Source: Nostoc flagelliforme FACHB-838
GTDB taxonomy: Bacteria > Cyanobacteriota > Cyanobacteriia > Cyanobacteriales > Nostocaceae
Direction of reading: 5' to 3'
NCBI RefSeq assembly: GCF_014698065.1
Contig: NZ_JACJSI010000062.1
Location: 1 to 39,574, forward strand
DNA: 39,574 nt
Numbering within the stretch: the first letter of the stretch is position 1; each line of letters begins with the position of its first letter. The notes under the pieces are model-generated. The model worked only from the letters and a program-made list of their open reading frames with translations, ran no database searches and had not been told where the DNA came from. Positions 24,820 to 33,385 of the stretch are shown in pieces. The position numbers were made by a program, and so were the translations under genes.

Positions 24820-25818
24820 TTAAGATCCATTTTCTGCTGGAGATTGGATATGGGCATTAACTTTAGATTGTATAGATTCTTTGTTAGAAGTTGCAAGATA
24901 TATACCCACTAAAATTAGAGCCAATCCTAACAAGTTAAAAATACTTAAGTTTTCCGAGAATAGTATCCAAGCAAGAATTGCAACAATCACTGGATTGAGT
25001 AGTAAGAGTAAAGAGATGAATCCTGATGAAAAGTTTTTGAGGCTGTATATAATTAGCCCATGACCCAAAGCTTCGCAAATAGAAGCTAGCGCAAATACTA
25101 CTAACCACCCTGACAAAGTAACTGGAAAAACTTGTTTTTCAAAGATTAGTACTACTGGTATCATCAATGTAGTTGCAATCACACAACGCCACAGAAGTAT
25201 CGTGAGAACTGAAAACTTATTGCGGATCTGCTCGATAAGTAAAAAGTTCGCTGCATAAAAAACCGATGATATGAGGGCAACAGCATCACCTGTAATATTG
25301 TTATTGGAGCGCAATAAATCTTCAAATCCAACTGCGATCGCACCGATTATGGCTAAGATTAGACCGATAATAAATTTACGCCCAAAAATTTGATTAAAAA
25401 ATAGCCATCCTCCTAAAGTAGTAAATAGCGGATTGAGACTACCCAAAGCATTAGCATTCGCAGCACCAGTCTGAGTTAGCGACCAAGTCCAAGATAATCG
25501 GCCTAATACATGAACTAGACCCACTGCTATTAAGAAACCTATTTCTTTGATTGGATAAGACTGCTGTGGTAATACAGGTTTATCTTCTGTAATTTGAATA
25601 TGTGCTTGCTTAATTCCACTCCATAAACCAAAGATAATAGTCGCTATCCATAAGCGATTAAAGAATGTAGCAACAGCGCTCATTTCTCTAAGAGAAATTT
25701 TAATAAATATTGCTGTTGAAGATAAAGCGAATAATGCAATTATTACTATGATTATCGGCAGAATCGTTGAAGCGTTATCAGGCTTTTCTTGTGTTAGATT
25801 TAATTGATTTTCTGCCAT
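24820..25818 (-). CDS. DMT-superfamily (EamA) transporter
   Basis: A 332-residue membrane protein with about ten helices in two EamA halves. The first half includes ILPIIIVIIALFALSSTA and FLIAVGLVHVLGRLSWTW; the second starts with GDAVALISSVFYAANFLLIE and ends with LGLALILVGIYLA. Short polar tails lie at both ends. Family members export amino acids, purines or other metabolites; no substrate can be named here. No neighbour in the same unit: the next gene upstream on the minus strand (alkA) starts beyond 25872. Confidence 0.9.
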   Translation of the reverse strand: MAENQLNLTQEKPDNASTILPIIIVIIALFALSSTAIFIKISLREMSAVATFFNRLWIATIIFGLWSGIKQAHIQITEDKPVLPQQSYPIKEIGFLIAVGLVHVLGRLSWTWSLTQTGAANANALGSLNPLFTTLGGWLFFNQIFGRKFIIGLILAIIGAIAVGFEDLLRSNNNITGDAVALISSVFYAANFLLIEQIRNKFSVLTILLWRCVIATTLMIPVVLIFEKQVFPVTLSGWLVVFALASICEALGHGLIIYSLKNFSSGFISLLLLLNPVIVAILAWILFSENLSIFNLLGLALILVGIYLATSNKESIQSKVNAHIQSPAENGS

Positions 25819-25871
25819 TTAGTTTATATTTATTATACGAACCGCCAAGTGCGTCAAGGGAGAAAGAGCAA

Positions 25872-26510
25872 TTATTTGGGATTACTTAGGTAATAGTGCC
25901 ATAGAAGTCTTGCCGCAACTGCTCGCCACGGTCGCCAGTGCTGTGTCATTGCTTCTAGTTGCACTGGTGTTGGACGCGTCGCTAAATTTTTGAGTTTTTG
26001 TAGAGCGATCGCGATCGCTAAATCGCCTTTAGGAAAGACATCAGGACGTTGCAGCGCCATGAGCAAATAAATATCAACTGTCCAGTCTCCGATACCTTTG
26101 AGACGCTTTAACTCAGTTCTGATAGTAGTTTCATCCATTCCTTCCAGCTTGTTTAGGTCAAGCTGACCAGTTGCCATTGCATTCGCCAACCCACGACAGT
26201 ATAAAATCTTTTGCCGACTGAATCCAATCGCTCTTAATTGAACATCATCTAATATCAGAAAATTTTCTGGCGTTAAAGTTACAACAACCGCACATAGTCG
26301 CGTAAATACAGCCCTTGCAGCCGCTACGGAAACTTGCTGTTCCAGAATTATACACAACAGCGTTGCAAAACCCGGTTCTCTTTTCCACATTGGTGGAGAC
26401 CCCAGTGTTTCTAAAATCCAAGCCAAATCGCTATCGAGATTGGCAAGCACCATTAAACCACGGGTAAGACTTTCTTCAGTCAACGATTCTAGTTCAGGTG
26501 TTTGAGTCAT
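25872..26510 (-). CDS. alkA: DNA-3-methyladenine glycosylase II (AlkA-like, HhH-GPD)
   Basis: A 212-residue HhH-GPD glycosylase starting MTQTPELESLTEES. The helix-hairpin-helix is LKGIGDWTVD (137-146) and the catalytic Asp is D163 in KGDLAI. CIILEQQVSVAAAR is the conserved helix that follows the N-terminal cap. It removes 3-methyladenine and other alkylated bases. The longer reading to 26618 would overlap ada more deeply, so the Met at 26510 is preferred. With that start it overlaps the end of ada by 17 nt, which suggests translational coupling. Confidence 0.93.
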   Translation of the reverse strand: MTQTPELESLTEESLTRGLMVLANLDSDLAWILETLGSPPMWKREPGFATLLCIILEQQVSVAAARAVFTRLCAVVVTLTPENFLILDDVQLRAIGFSRQKILYCRGLANAMATGQLDLNKLEGMDETTIRTELKRLKGIGDWTVDIYLLMALQRPDVFPKGDLAIAIALQKLKNLATRPTPVQLEAMTQHWRPWRAVAARLLWHYYLSNPK

Positions 26511-27579
26511 CTTTGAGAAATTTCGATTCTTGTGTAAGCAGTTTTTGTTTACGCTCAATTCCCCAGTGATAACCACCAAGACTGCCATCACTCCGCAGCA
26601 CCCGATGACACGGTACAATCAGCGCGATCGGATTAGCTCCACAAGCATTACCTACAGCGCGGACTGCGTGGGGTTTGGCAATATTACGAGCAATATCAGT
26701 GTAAGTGCGGGTTTCGCCATAGGGAATTTTTTGTAATGCTTCCCACACCTGTTTTTGAAATGCTGTGCCACGGATATCAAGTGGCAAATTGAGATGTGCT
26801 TCGCCTCCCGCAATAAAGTCAAGGATTGCTTGTATCCATTCCTTGTGTGTATGGTCATCACGTATGATGTGCGCTTGGTGAAATTCCTGGTTCAAAATGT
26901 GTTCAAGCTTGTCTGCTTCATTACCTAGTTTAACGGCACAGATACCCTTCTCTGTTGTTGCCACAAGCAAATATCCTAGTGGACATGGAGCGATCGCATA
27001 GACAATCTTAATTGTCTTTCCAGCTTGTCGGTAAGTTTTTGGTGTCATTCCCAGTTGTTTAGGTGCTTTCTCATACAGTTGGCTACTTGAACCATATCCT
27101 GTGTCGTAAACTGCATGAGCAATTTCTTCTCCTGACTGAAGACGCTGCTTCAATCGTTGGCTACGTAGCGCATCTGCATATTGAAAGGGGGATACGCCAA
27201 TTATTTGCTTAAATATTCTTTGCAGGTAACTGGGACTCATTTCAACTTCAGAACATAATTCTGAGAGGGTTGGGATGTGATCGCCTTGTGCTTCAATATA
27301 TCGACATACTGCTAAAACTTTGGATTTAGCTGTATTTGGAACTGTTTCAAATTGTGGTTGACAGCGCTTACAAGCTCGAAAACCTGCAATTTCAGCCTCT
27401 TGTACCGACTGGAAGAAACAAACTTGATTGCGATTTGGTCTGCGACTAGGGCAAATAGGTCGGCAATAAACGCCTGTAGAGCGAACACCGTAGAAAAACT
27501 TGCCGTCAATTGCGGGATCTCGATTTAGAACTGCTTGCCAAAGAGTTTCTTCTAAAACTGATATCTGTTGTAATTGCAT
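26494..27579 (-). CDS. ada: Bifunctional transcriptional activator/alkyltransferase Ada
   Basis: A 361-residue three-part Ada. The N-terminal zinc domain has C39, C43, C70 and C73 (GVYCRPIC and ACKRC), of which C39 should accept methyl from phosphotriesters. An AraC-type HTH pair follows (about 88-185: LCSEVEMSPSYLQRIFKQ). The C-terminal O6-alkylguanine transferase carries PCHR with C324. Methylated Ada activates ada-alkA, so this is a self-induced adaptive response. AGGAG at 27586-27590 (minus strand) lies 6 nt before the ATG. All functional Cys are present, so the protein should be active. Confidence 0.96.
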   Translation of the reverse strand: MQLQQISVLEETLWQAVLNRDPAIDGKFFYGVRSTGVYCRPICPSRRPNRNQVCFFQSVQEAEIAGFRACKRCQPQFETVPNTAKSKVLAVCRYIEAQGDHIPTLSELCSEVEMSPSYLQRIFKQIIGVSPFQYADALRSQRLKQRLQSGEEIAHAVYDTGYGSSSQLYEKAPKQLGMTPKTYRQAGKTIKIVYAIAPCPLGYLLVATTEKGICAVKLGNEADKLEHILNQEFHQAHIIRDDHTHKEWIQAILDFIAGGEAHLNLPLDIRGTAFQKQVWEALQKIPYGETRTYTDIARNIAKPHAVRAVGNACGANPIALIVPCHRVLRSDGSLGGYHWGIERKQKLLTQESKFLKDDSNT

Positions 27580-27804
27580 TTGTATCTCCTTGGATGTATT
27601 ACAAAGTATCCCTACTTTGGAATGTCTATTATTAGTTTCTGTCTTTAGGTAAAACTAGATTAAATGTATCGATAAACTACTTTCTATCTGATTGTTGCGA
27701 TCAAAGTTGATTATCTCAGTTTTTTAATGTACAAACTCGCTGAATGGGTGTTCACTTCTCATGAAACCGGGAACCTTAAATTAGGTCAATACAACGGAGT
27801 TTTT
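27580..27804. other. Leader region upstream of ada
   Basis: Contains the Shine-Dalgarno of ada (27586-27590). No further gene. An Ada-binding site should lie here, but I could not identify it with confidence. Confidence 0.4.
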
Positions 27805-28142
27805 ATGAGTGGTGGTATTTACTTGATTTAGGATAATTCTCAATTAGTTGAAATGAAGGAATAACCCTAGGAATCAGAGAATGGGCTACAAAAGCTACTA
27901 GCTGATACAAGGGAAAAAATCGCACTTTTTTCCAAGTTTGGAGTAATGCCACTGTAGAAATTCGCGCCTACGAGTCACCATTCAACTTAGAAGAAAAAAA
28001 AGCAGAACTTCTGACTCGATTTAAGTCTGTCATAGGAACATCAATTTCTATTAATCCTTATTGCTGGTATATTCCATTTTCTGTTTTGAATGATGAAATA
28101 GTTCTTAAAGAGTTTTTGGAAGTACTTGTCTGGGCTATTTAG
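27805..28142 (+). pseudogene. Decayed gene with three in-frame stops and an internal deletion
   Basis: Read from ATG 27805, after a GGAG (27796-27799), the frame gives MSGGIYLI, stop, DNSQLVEMKE, stop, P, stop, ESENGLQKLLAD. Further on, another frame gives ATVEIRAYESPFNLEEKKAE and LNDEIVLKEFLEVLVWAI, ending at TAG 28142. From memory of the family, this resembles the head and tail of a conserved cyanobacterial protein that begins MSGGIYLIQDN and has a longer middle part, so most of the middle seems deleted. Stops replace what look like Gln (and one aromatic) codons. The function of the intact family is not clear to me. Confidence 0.65.
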
Positions 28143-28515
28143 GAAATTAAATTATCATAATCTATCTTGGAATTTGTGAGAATTGCAAACCGCAAATACC
28201 CGACTTCGTAAAATTTTAGGACTTATGCACTGTACAAATGTGTCGTGATGTGAATTACCTAAAATAGGAAGTTTTCAGGCTTTTCTTAATTATCCTGCGA
28301 TCATAAATAGACCATGCTGTAGGGGCAGAGCATTGCTGTGTCCTTACTCAAGGGTAGGAGGTAAACTGACGGTGGTAGTATTCATGTTATCAGTTTGAGT
28401 GGAAGCAGTATATCTATTTTAGTAGTCTGTCAAGTCAGCTATAGCTAGGTAAATAAATTTGTTGTAAAAATAAAGCTCTTACATTGATTTCCTCTTTGAC
28501 AACTGGTTCACCCGA
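28143..28515. other. Spacer with decayed palindrome
   Basis: gtaggggcagagcattgctg then tgtccttac (28319-28347) is a degenerate copy of the 8188 palindrome. The remaining bases are AT-rich leader of the kinase gene at 28516; no other gene. Confidence 0.5.
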
Positions 28516-31230
28516 TTGGGTGAATGCGATCGCAGCATCCACAACTACTCTGAAAGTAGAGCTGCTTTTTCTGCTGTTAGTGATCGTGCCGACAGCCGAA
28601 AATCCCTGATAATGGCTATGATTGCCTTGAATATTATGCCAATTGCTTATATATCAAAGGGTCGAAGAGTGGATGAAATTGTAAAATCAGTACATAAACC
28701 AGATTTTCCACCAGGGAATATCACTCTGTTGGAAACAATTGCTGCCAATTTATCGGGGATGATTTTCCAAATTCTGCAACGGCGGGATGGTTCTGTGCTT
28801 ATCCCTTATATTAGTTCTGGTTGTAAATATTTGTATGAATTAGAACCAGAGGCTATACAGGCAGACTTTCAGGTACTACGCAAACTGATTCATCCAGATG
28901 ATATAAAAGCTTTTGCAGAATCTATTGCTGTTTCTAGCACCAATCTTACACCTTGGCATTGGGAAGGTCGGATCATTACGCCAAGTGGCAAACTTAAGTG
29001 GATTCAAGGTACTTCGCAACCCGAATTACGAGAAGCAGGCGATTTGCTTTGGAATGGCTTAGTCATGGATATTACAGACCGAAAACAAGCCCAAGAAAAG
29101 TTGCAAGAGAGTGAGGCGCGGTATAAAGCCATTTTGGATGCTATCCCCGATTTGATGTTTCGCATCAGTCGTGATGGCGAGTATCTAGATTTGAAAAGTG
29201 AGGGAGCAAATGTCACCCTTTTAAGAGAAGAAATAGTTGGGAAACATGTGCGTGAGTTATTGCCTAGTGACGTTGCAGCAATTAGCCTGGAAACGATGGC
29301 TAAAACTTTAGATTCTGGAACTTTGCAAACTTGTGAATATCAACTAACAACATCTTTGGGACTTAGAGATTATGAAGCACGGTTGGTAGTGAGTGGTCAA
29401 GATGAGGTATTAGCAATTGTCCGAGATATTACAGAACGCAAACAAGCAGAGGTCGCCTTACAAAATCTGGCCCAGAAATTTGCTAAAGCTTTTAGTTGTA
29501 GCCCCGATTCAATTACTATTAGTACGCTACAAGAAGGACGCTTTATCGAAGTTAACGACAGTTTTGTGAAACTCTCTGGTTATGAGCGAGATGAGGCGAT
29601 TGGTAAAACTTCTTTTGAGTTAAATCTTTGGGTACACGATCGCGATCGCCAAAACTTAGTGCAGGAGTTGCAAACCACGGGAGTCGCTCGTAACTTGGAA
29701 GTTGAGTTTCGGCAAAAGTCTGGCAAGATAATTACAGCACTGCTTTCAGCCGAAGTCATTGATTTGGATGGTATACCTTCCATTTTAGCAGTGCATCACG
29801 ACATTACAGAACGCAAACAGGTAGAAGCACAATTCCGCATTTGTGCCCAACGCGATCGCTTGTTGGCAGAAACCTTAGTGCGGATTCGCTCTTCGCTTAA
29901 CTTAGAGCAAATTCTCCAAACCACCGTGACGGAAGTCAGGCACTTTTTGCAAGCAGATCGAGTTTTCATTGGTTTAAATAATGCCAATTTAGGAGTCAGA
30001 ACTCTTGCCGAATCAGTAGATCCCAAATACCCATCAGTCTCAGGTTGGTCTACTAATGATGAAGATTATCTCCAAGAATTGCGAAATTTACTAAAAGATA
30101 ATCTTGTGCGTGTCGTTGAAGACATAACGCAAATAACAGTATCTGCGAAAGTCAAAGCACACTGTGAAAAATTCCAAACGAAGGCTACCTTAGCTGTACC
30201 AATTATGCTAGGTGACGAATTATTTGGGGCGTTAATTGCCAATCAATGCTCAGGTTCGCGTCAATGGCAGCCAATAGAAATTGATTTGTTACAGCAGATG
30301 TCAGAACAAGTAGCGATCGCTATTCAGCAAAGCCAAATATGCCAAAAACTAGCAGAACTCAACGCTAATTTAGAACACCAAGTACAAGAACGAACAGCGC
30401 AGTTGCAGCAAAAAATGCAAGAAGTTGAAAAATTGCATCGCGTCAAAGATGTAGTTTTGCATACAGTTACTCACGATTTACGAACTTCGGTGATGGGTAA
30501 CTTGATGGTGTTAAAGAATTTGTTAAATCAGGGAGTGGCGAATGGGGTAGAAGCAAGGGAGCAGGGAGCAGGGAGTAGAGGTGAAAGAAGTAATTTTCCA
30601 TCCTCTTCCTTGTCCTCTGCCTCCTCCCAATCCCCAATCCCAGTATCTGGCTCAATTATCGAGCGGATGATTCAAGGCAACGATCGCCAACTAACGATGA
30701 TTAACTCATTGCTAGAAATTAATTCCTGTGAACAACAGGGTATTAATATCAAACCCGAACTTGTGCAATTTAGCGCCCTACTAAGAGAAATATTTGCCCA
30801 TTTAGAACCTATACTCACACAAAATCAAGCGACTCTGAAGAATCTGGTTCCCGCAGATTTACCGTTAGTGATGGCGGATGGAACTTGGTTGCAGAAAGTT
30901 TTGACAAATCTAATTGCACATAGTTTACAAAATAATCCACCAGGGTTAAATTTTACCCTAAGTGCTACCGTTGAGGCGGGAATGATTCGCACTCAGATTC
31001 AAGATGACGGTGTGGCAATGAGTAAAGTAGAGTGCGATCGCATTTTCGATCTCCATGTCCGCGATCCCCAAGACTGCTGCTCCACAAGCATTGGCTTAAA
31101 AATGTATCTTTGTCGGAAAGTTATTAAGGCACATGGCGGCGAAATCGGTGTGATCAGTAACCGCAAGCGTGGGTTAACTTTTTGGTTTACACTACCTCTC
31201 TTCACTTCATCCGTAAAAAATCGCCCATAA
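28516..31230 (+). CDS. PAS-PAS-PAS-GAF histidine kinase-like protein with degenerate ATP site
   Basis: Up to 904 residues. The longest reading starts at a TTG (28516); ATG 28612 (MAMIALNIMP) is a likelier start. Three PAS domains lie at about 70-200, 205-320 and 325-445, each ending in DIT(D/E)RKQ. A GAF domain covers about 455-610, and a short coiled coil leads to the H-box VTHDLRTS with His653. The catalytic domain (about 770-895) departs from the standard: N-box NLIAHSLQNN, G1 DDGVAMS, G2 SIGLKMYLC. The paralogue at 31295 has NLIVNALKHN, DNGVGIT and SLGLGLYVC. An insert of about 27-30 residues lies just after the H-box helix. No membrane segment; cytoplasmic. Confidence 0.85.
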   Translation: MGECDRSIHNYSESRAAFSAVSDRADSRKSLIMAMIALNIMPIAYISKGRRVDEIVKSVHKPDFPPGNITLLETIAANLSGMIFQILQRRDGSVLIPYISSGCKYLYELEPEAIQADFQVLRKLIHPDDIKAFAESIAVSSTNLTPWHWEGRIITPSGKLKWIQGTSQPELREAGDLLWNGLVMDITDRKQAQEKLQESEARYKAILDAIPDLMFRISRDGEYLDLKSEGANVTLLREEIVGKHVRELLPSDVAAISLETMAKTLDSGTLQTCEYQLTTSLGLRDYEARLVVSGQDEVLAIVRDITERKQAEVALQNLAQKFAKAFSCSPDSITISTLQEGRFIEVNDSFVKLSGYERDEAIGKTSFELNLWVHDRDRQNLVQELQTTGVARNLEVEFRQKSGKIITALLSAEVIDLDGIPSILAVHHDITERKQVEAQFRICAQRDRLLAETLVRIRSSLNLEQILQTTVTEVRHFLQADRVFIGLNNANLGVRTLAESVDPKYPSVSGWSTNDEDYLQELRNLLKDNLVRVVEDITQITVSAKVKAHCEKFQTKATLAVPIMLGDELFGALIANQCSGSRQWQPIEIDLLQQMSEQVAIAIQQSQICQKLAELNANLEHQVQERTAQLQQKMQEVEKLHRVKDVVLHTVTHDLRTSVMGNLMVLKNLLNQGVANGVEAREQGAGSRGERSNFPSSSLSSASSQSPIPVSGSIIERMIQGNDRQLTMINSLLEINSCEQQGINIKPELVQFSALLREIFAHLEPILTQNQATLKNLVPADLPLVMADGTWLQKVLTNLIAHSLQNNPPGLNFTLSATVEAGMIRTQIQDDGVAMSKVECDRIFDLHVRDPQDCCSTSIGLKMYLCRKVIKAHGGEIGVISNRKRGLTFWFTLPLFTSSVKNRP
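30535..30650 (+). repeat. STRR-type insertion inside the kinase gene
   Basis: Three 7-bp units agggagc, agggagc, agggagt (30556-30576) and, toward the right, ccaatcc, ccaatcc units (about 30626-30641). The segment keeps the reading frame and translates to a Gly/Ser/Arg-rich loop (EQGAGSRGERS, SSSLSSASSQSP) absent from the paralogue at 31295. Confidence 0.75.
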
Positions 31231-31294
31231 CTGACCAAAAAATGAGAGGGTGTTATTGATAGGAATGTTGAGTTAGGGAAATACCCTCGACGGT

Positions 31295-33058
31295 ATGGGC
31301 AAAGTTGCTCGGATGCTAATGGCTACTCCATTTACAACAGTGCAAAGCTGGTGGAGAAGAACCTTTTCTGCACCAACAGCAGACGAAATCGCTACTCTTT
31401 ACAAAGATTGGCGTAACCGTTTTTTATGGCAGAGATTGCGTTTATGGTTATGGCTGGCGCTGATCTGTCTGTTGTCTTTTACTTTACGAGACATTTACGG
31501 CTTATTTTTCCCTTTTCATGAGGTGCAGAAGCTGCCAGAAGTAATTAGAACTCAACGCCTTGTAATTAATATTGCAATGCTTTTGAGTGTAATGATTTGG
31601 TTTGCCTTACATAAAACTAAATTAGGCCGTCATCGTCCAGATTTATTATTTTTAGGGTCTTCTTGGTCAATTAGTTTAGGATCGCAGTTGTTTGCAACTC
31701 TTACAGGTTTTGCACTACCCGATACCATCGGTTGGTCGCTGCTGTTCTTGAGCCAAGCTGTTTTGATGCCCGTCTGCTGGATTCTTCACTTGCTGACTCA
31801 AGTGAGTGTACTGATTTACTATTTTGGTGTGAATACGGCACTTGGACTAAAAACACCAATCCCCGATCACCCAGAAATATATAATATAACGTTCATTTTA
31901 TACATTTTTTGGTTTTGTACTATATGTGATATCGGTGTTTATCTATACGATCGCCTGCAACGTTCTGAGTTTTACGCCCGTCAAGAGGTGGAATCTGCGT
32001 ATCAAAAGCTCAAGGTTGCCGAAGCGAAATATCGCAGCATTTTTGAAAACGCCGTTGAAGGAATTTTTCAAAGCAGTCCCGATGGACGTTACATTACAGC
32101 AAATCCGGCATTAGCACGTATTTATGGTTACTCCTTGGTAGAGGAGGTGACAGCAAATTTCACTGACATTGAGCAATTGTACGTTGATCCGAACCGCCGC
32201 GCAGAATTCGTGCGTCTGATGGAAAAGTATGGCAGTATTTCGGAGTTTGAGTCTCAAATTTATCGCCGAGACGGAAGTATTGTCTGGATTTCGGAAAAAG
32301 CTTATACAGTACGCGATGAACAAGGAAAACTGCTTTATTACGAAGGTCTAATTGAAGACATTACCCAGCGCAAGCAAACTGAAGAAGAATTACGAGTATT
32401 TTTCCATGCAGTTTCCCACGACTTACGCAACCCAGTATTGGGTAGTTTAATGGTGTTGAAGAATTTGCTTGCTCGTTCAGAGGAAAATATTGCGGTTTCC
32501 CGCTCAATTTTAGAGCGGATGATTCAAAGTAGCGATCGCCAACTTAATTTAATTAATTCGTTGATGGAAGCTCATATCAGCGAAGTACAAGGTATTGGTT
32601 TACAACTTAAGCCAGTACAATTACTGACAGTTGTCCAAGCGGCGATCGCTGATTTAGAACCATTGTTAGCACAAAATCAGGCCAAGCTGACAAATCTGGT
32701 ATCCGCAGATTTACCATTGGTGGATGCTGATCCTACCCAACTATGGCGAGTTTTTTCTAACTTAATTGTTAATGCTTTGAAACATAATCCCCCTGGATTG
32801 CTGTTGATAATCAACGCTATCTGTAAGGATGACAACATTTATTGTACTGTTAGTGATAACGGCGTGGGAATTACTCCAGAACAAAGCGCTCGGCTTTTTG
32901 ACCTTTACTTTCAAGGTGCAAGTATTCGCAATTCTGTAAGTTTGGGATTGGGGTTGTACGTATGTAAGCAAATCATCAATGCTCACGGTGGTGAAATTGG
33001 TGTGAATAGTTCATTGGATGCAGGGGCAACCTTCTGGTTTACGTTACCCATTAAATAA
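31295..33058 (+). CDS. Membrane-anchored PAS histidine kinase
   Basis: A 587-residue kinase. Residues 40-230 hold about six membrane helices (LRLWLWLALICLLSFTL, VINIAMLLSVMIWFAL, FILYIFWFCTICDIGVYL), a sensor-like region without a clear periplasmic domain. One PAS domain (about 245-365) begins YRSIFENAVEGIFQSSPDG and ends EDITQRKQ. The H-box is AVSHDLRNP with His375, and the ATP domain is intact: NLIVNALKHN, SDNGVGIT, SLGLGLYVCK. No response regulator lies next to it. The kinase core is closely related to that at 28516, 64 nt upstream, so the two are a duplicated pair, perhaps acting together. Confidence 0.93.
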   Translation: MGKVARMLMATPFTTVQSWWRRTFSAPTADEIATLYKDWRNRFLWQRLRLWLWLALICLLSFTLRDIYGLFFPFHEVQKLPEVIRTQRLVINIAMLLSVMIWFALHKTKLGRHRPDLLFLGSSWSISLGSQLFATLTGFALPDTIGWSLLFLSQAVLMPVCWILHLLTQVSVLIYYFGVNTALGLKTPIPDHPEIYNITFILYIFWFCTICDIGVYLYDRLQRSEFYARQEVESAYQKLKVAEAKYRSIFENAVEGIFQSSPDGRYITANPALARIYGYSLVEEVTANFTDIEQLYVDPNRRAEFVRLMEKYGSISEFESQIYRRDGSIVWISEKAYTVRDEQGKLLYYEGLIEDITQRKQTEEELRVFFHAVSHDLRNPVLGSLMVLKNLLARSEENIAVSRSILERMIQSSDRQLNLINSLMEAHISEVQGIGLQLKPVQLLTVVQAAIADLEPLLAQNQAKLTNLVSADLPLVDADPTQLWRVFSNLIVNALKHNPPGLLLIINAICKDDNIYCTVSDNGVGITPEQSARLFDLYFQGASIRNSVSLGLGLYVCKQIINAHGGEIGVNSSLDAGATFWFTLPIK

Positions 33059-33181
33059 TTAGGCGTTGCAGAACAGTGGGATGAATTGAGGCAAGCAGGG
33101 GAGGCAGGGGAGGCAGAGGAAGCAGGGGGAGAATTTTAGAAGTTGCCAAATCATCCCGCAAATATGCAACGCCAATAATTA
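33056..33181. mobile_element. MITE-like inverted repeat element after the kinase gene
   Basis: aataattaggcgttgca on the left matches the reverse complement of the right end (tgcaacgccaataatta) with small gaps. Further in, gtgggatga and tcatcccgc also pair. The middle holds 9-bp repeats (caggggagg, caggggagg, cagaggaag, cagggggag; 33096-33131). Size about 126 bp, no frame. It supplies the stop codon region of the kinase gene. Confidence 0.65.
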
Positions 33182-33385
33182 AATTCTCACGAACTCAGAC
33201 CTTTTGAAAAGCAGTTATACATCAGAAATGCGTGTATATTGTGGAAGTAGGTGATGTCAATATGTGGTTCAGGTCTAAGCACTGAAAAACTGCCGAGGAG
33301 TGTAAAAACCAAATTTACCTACATATACATCAAAACTATTGTTAAAATCCAAATAATTTTCAGTCAAGATTCACACCCAACTCCT

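Noticed and set aside
33251..33385. Longer start of the ABC ATPase at 33251
   Set aside because: The extra 45 residues are not ABC-like; the fold begins at MRETVLEVRNL.
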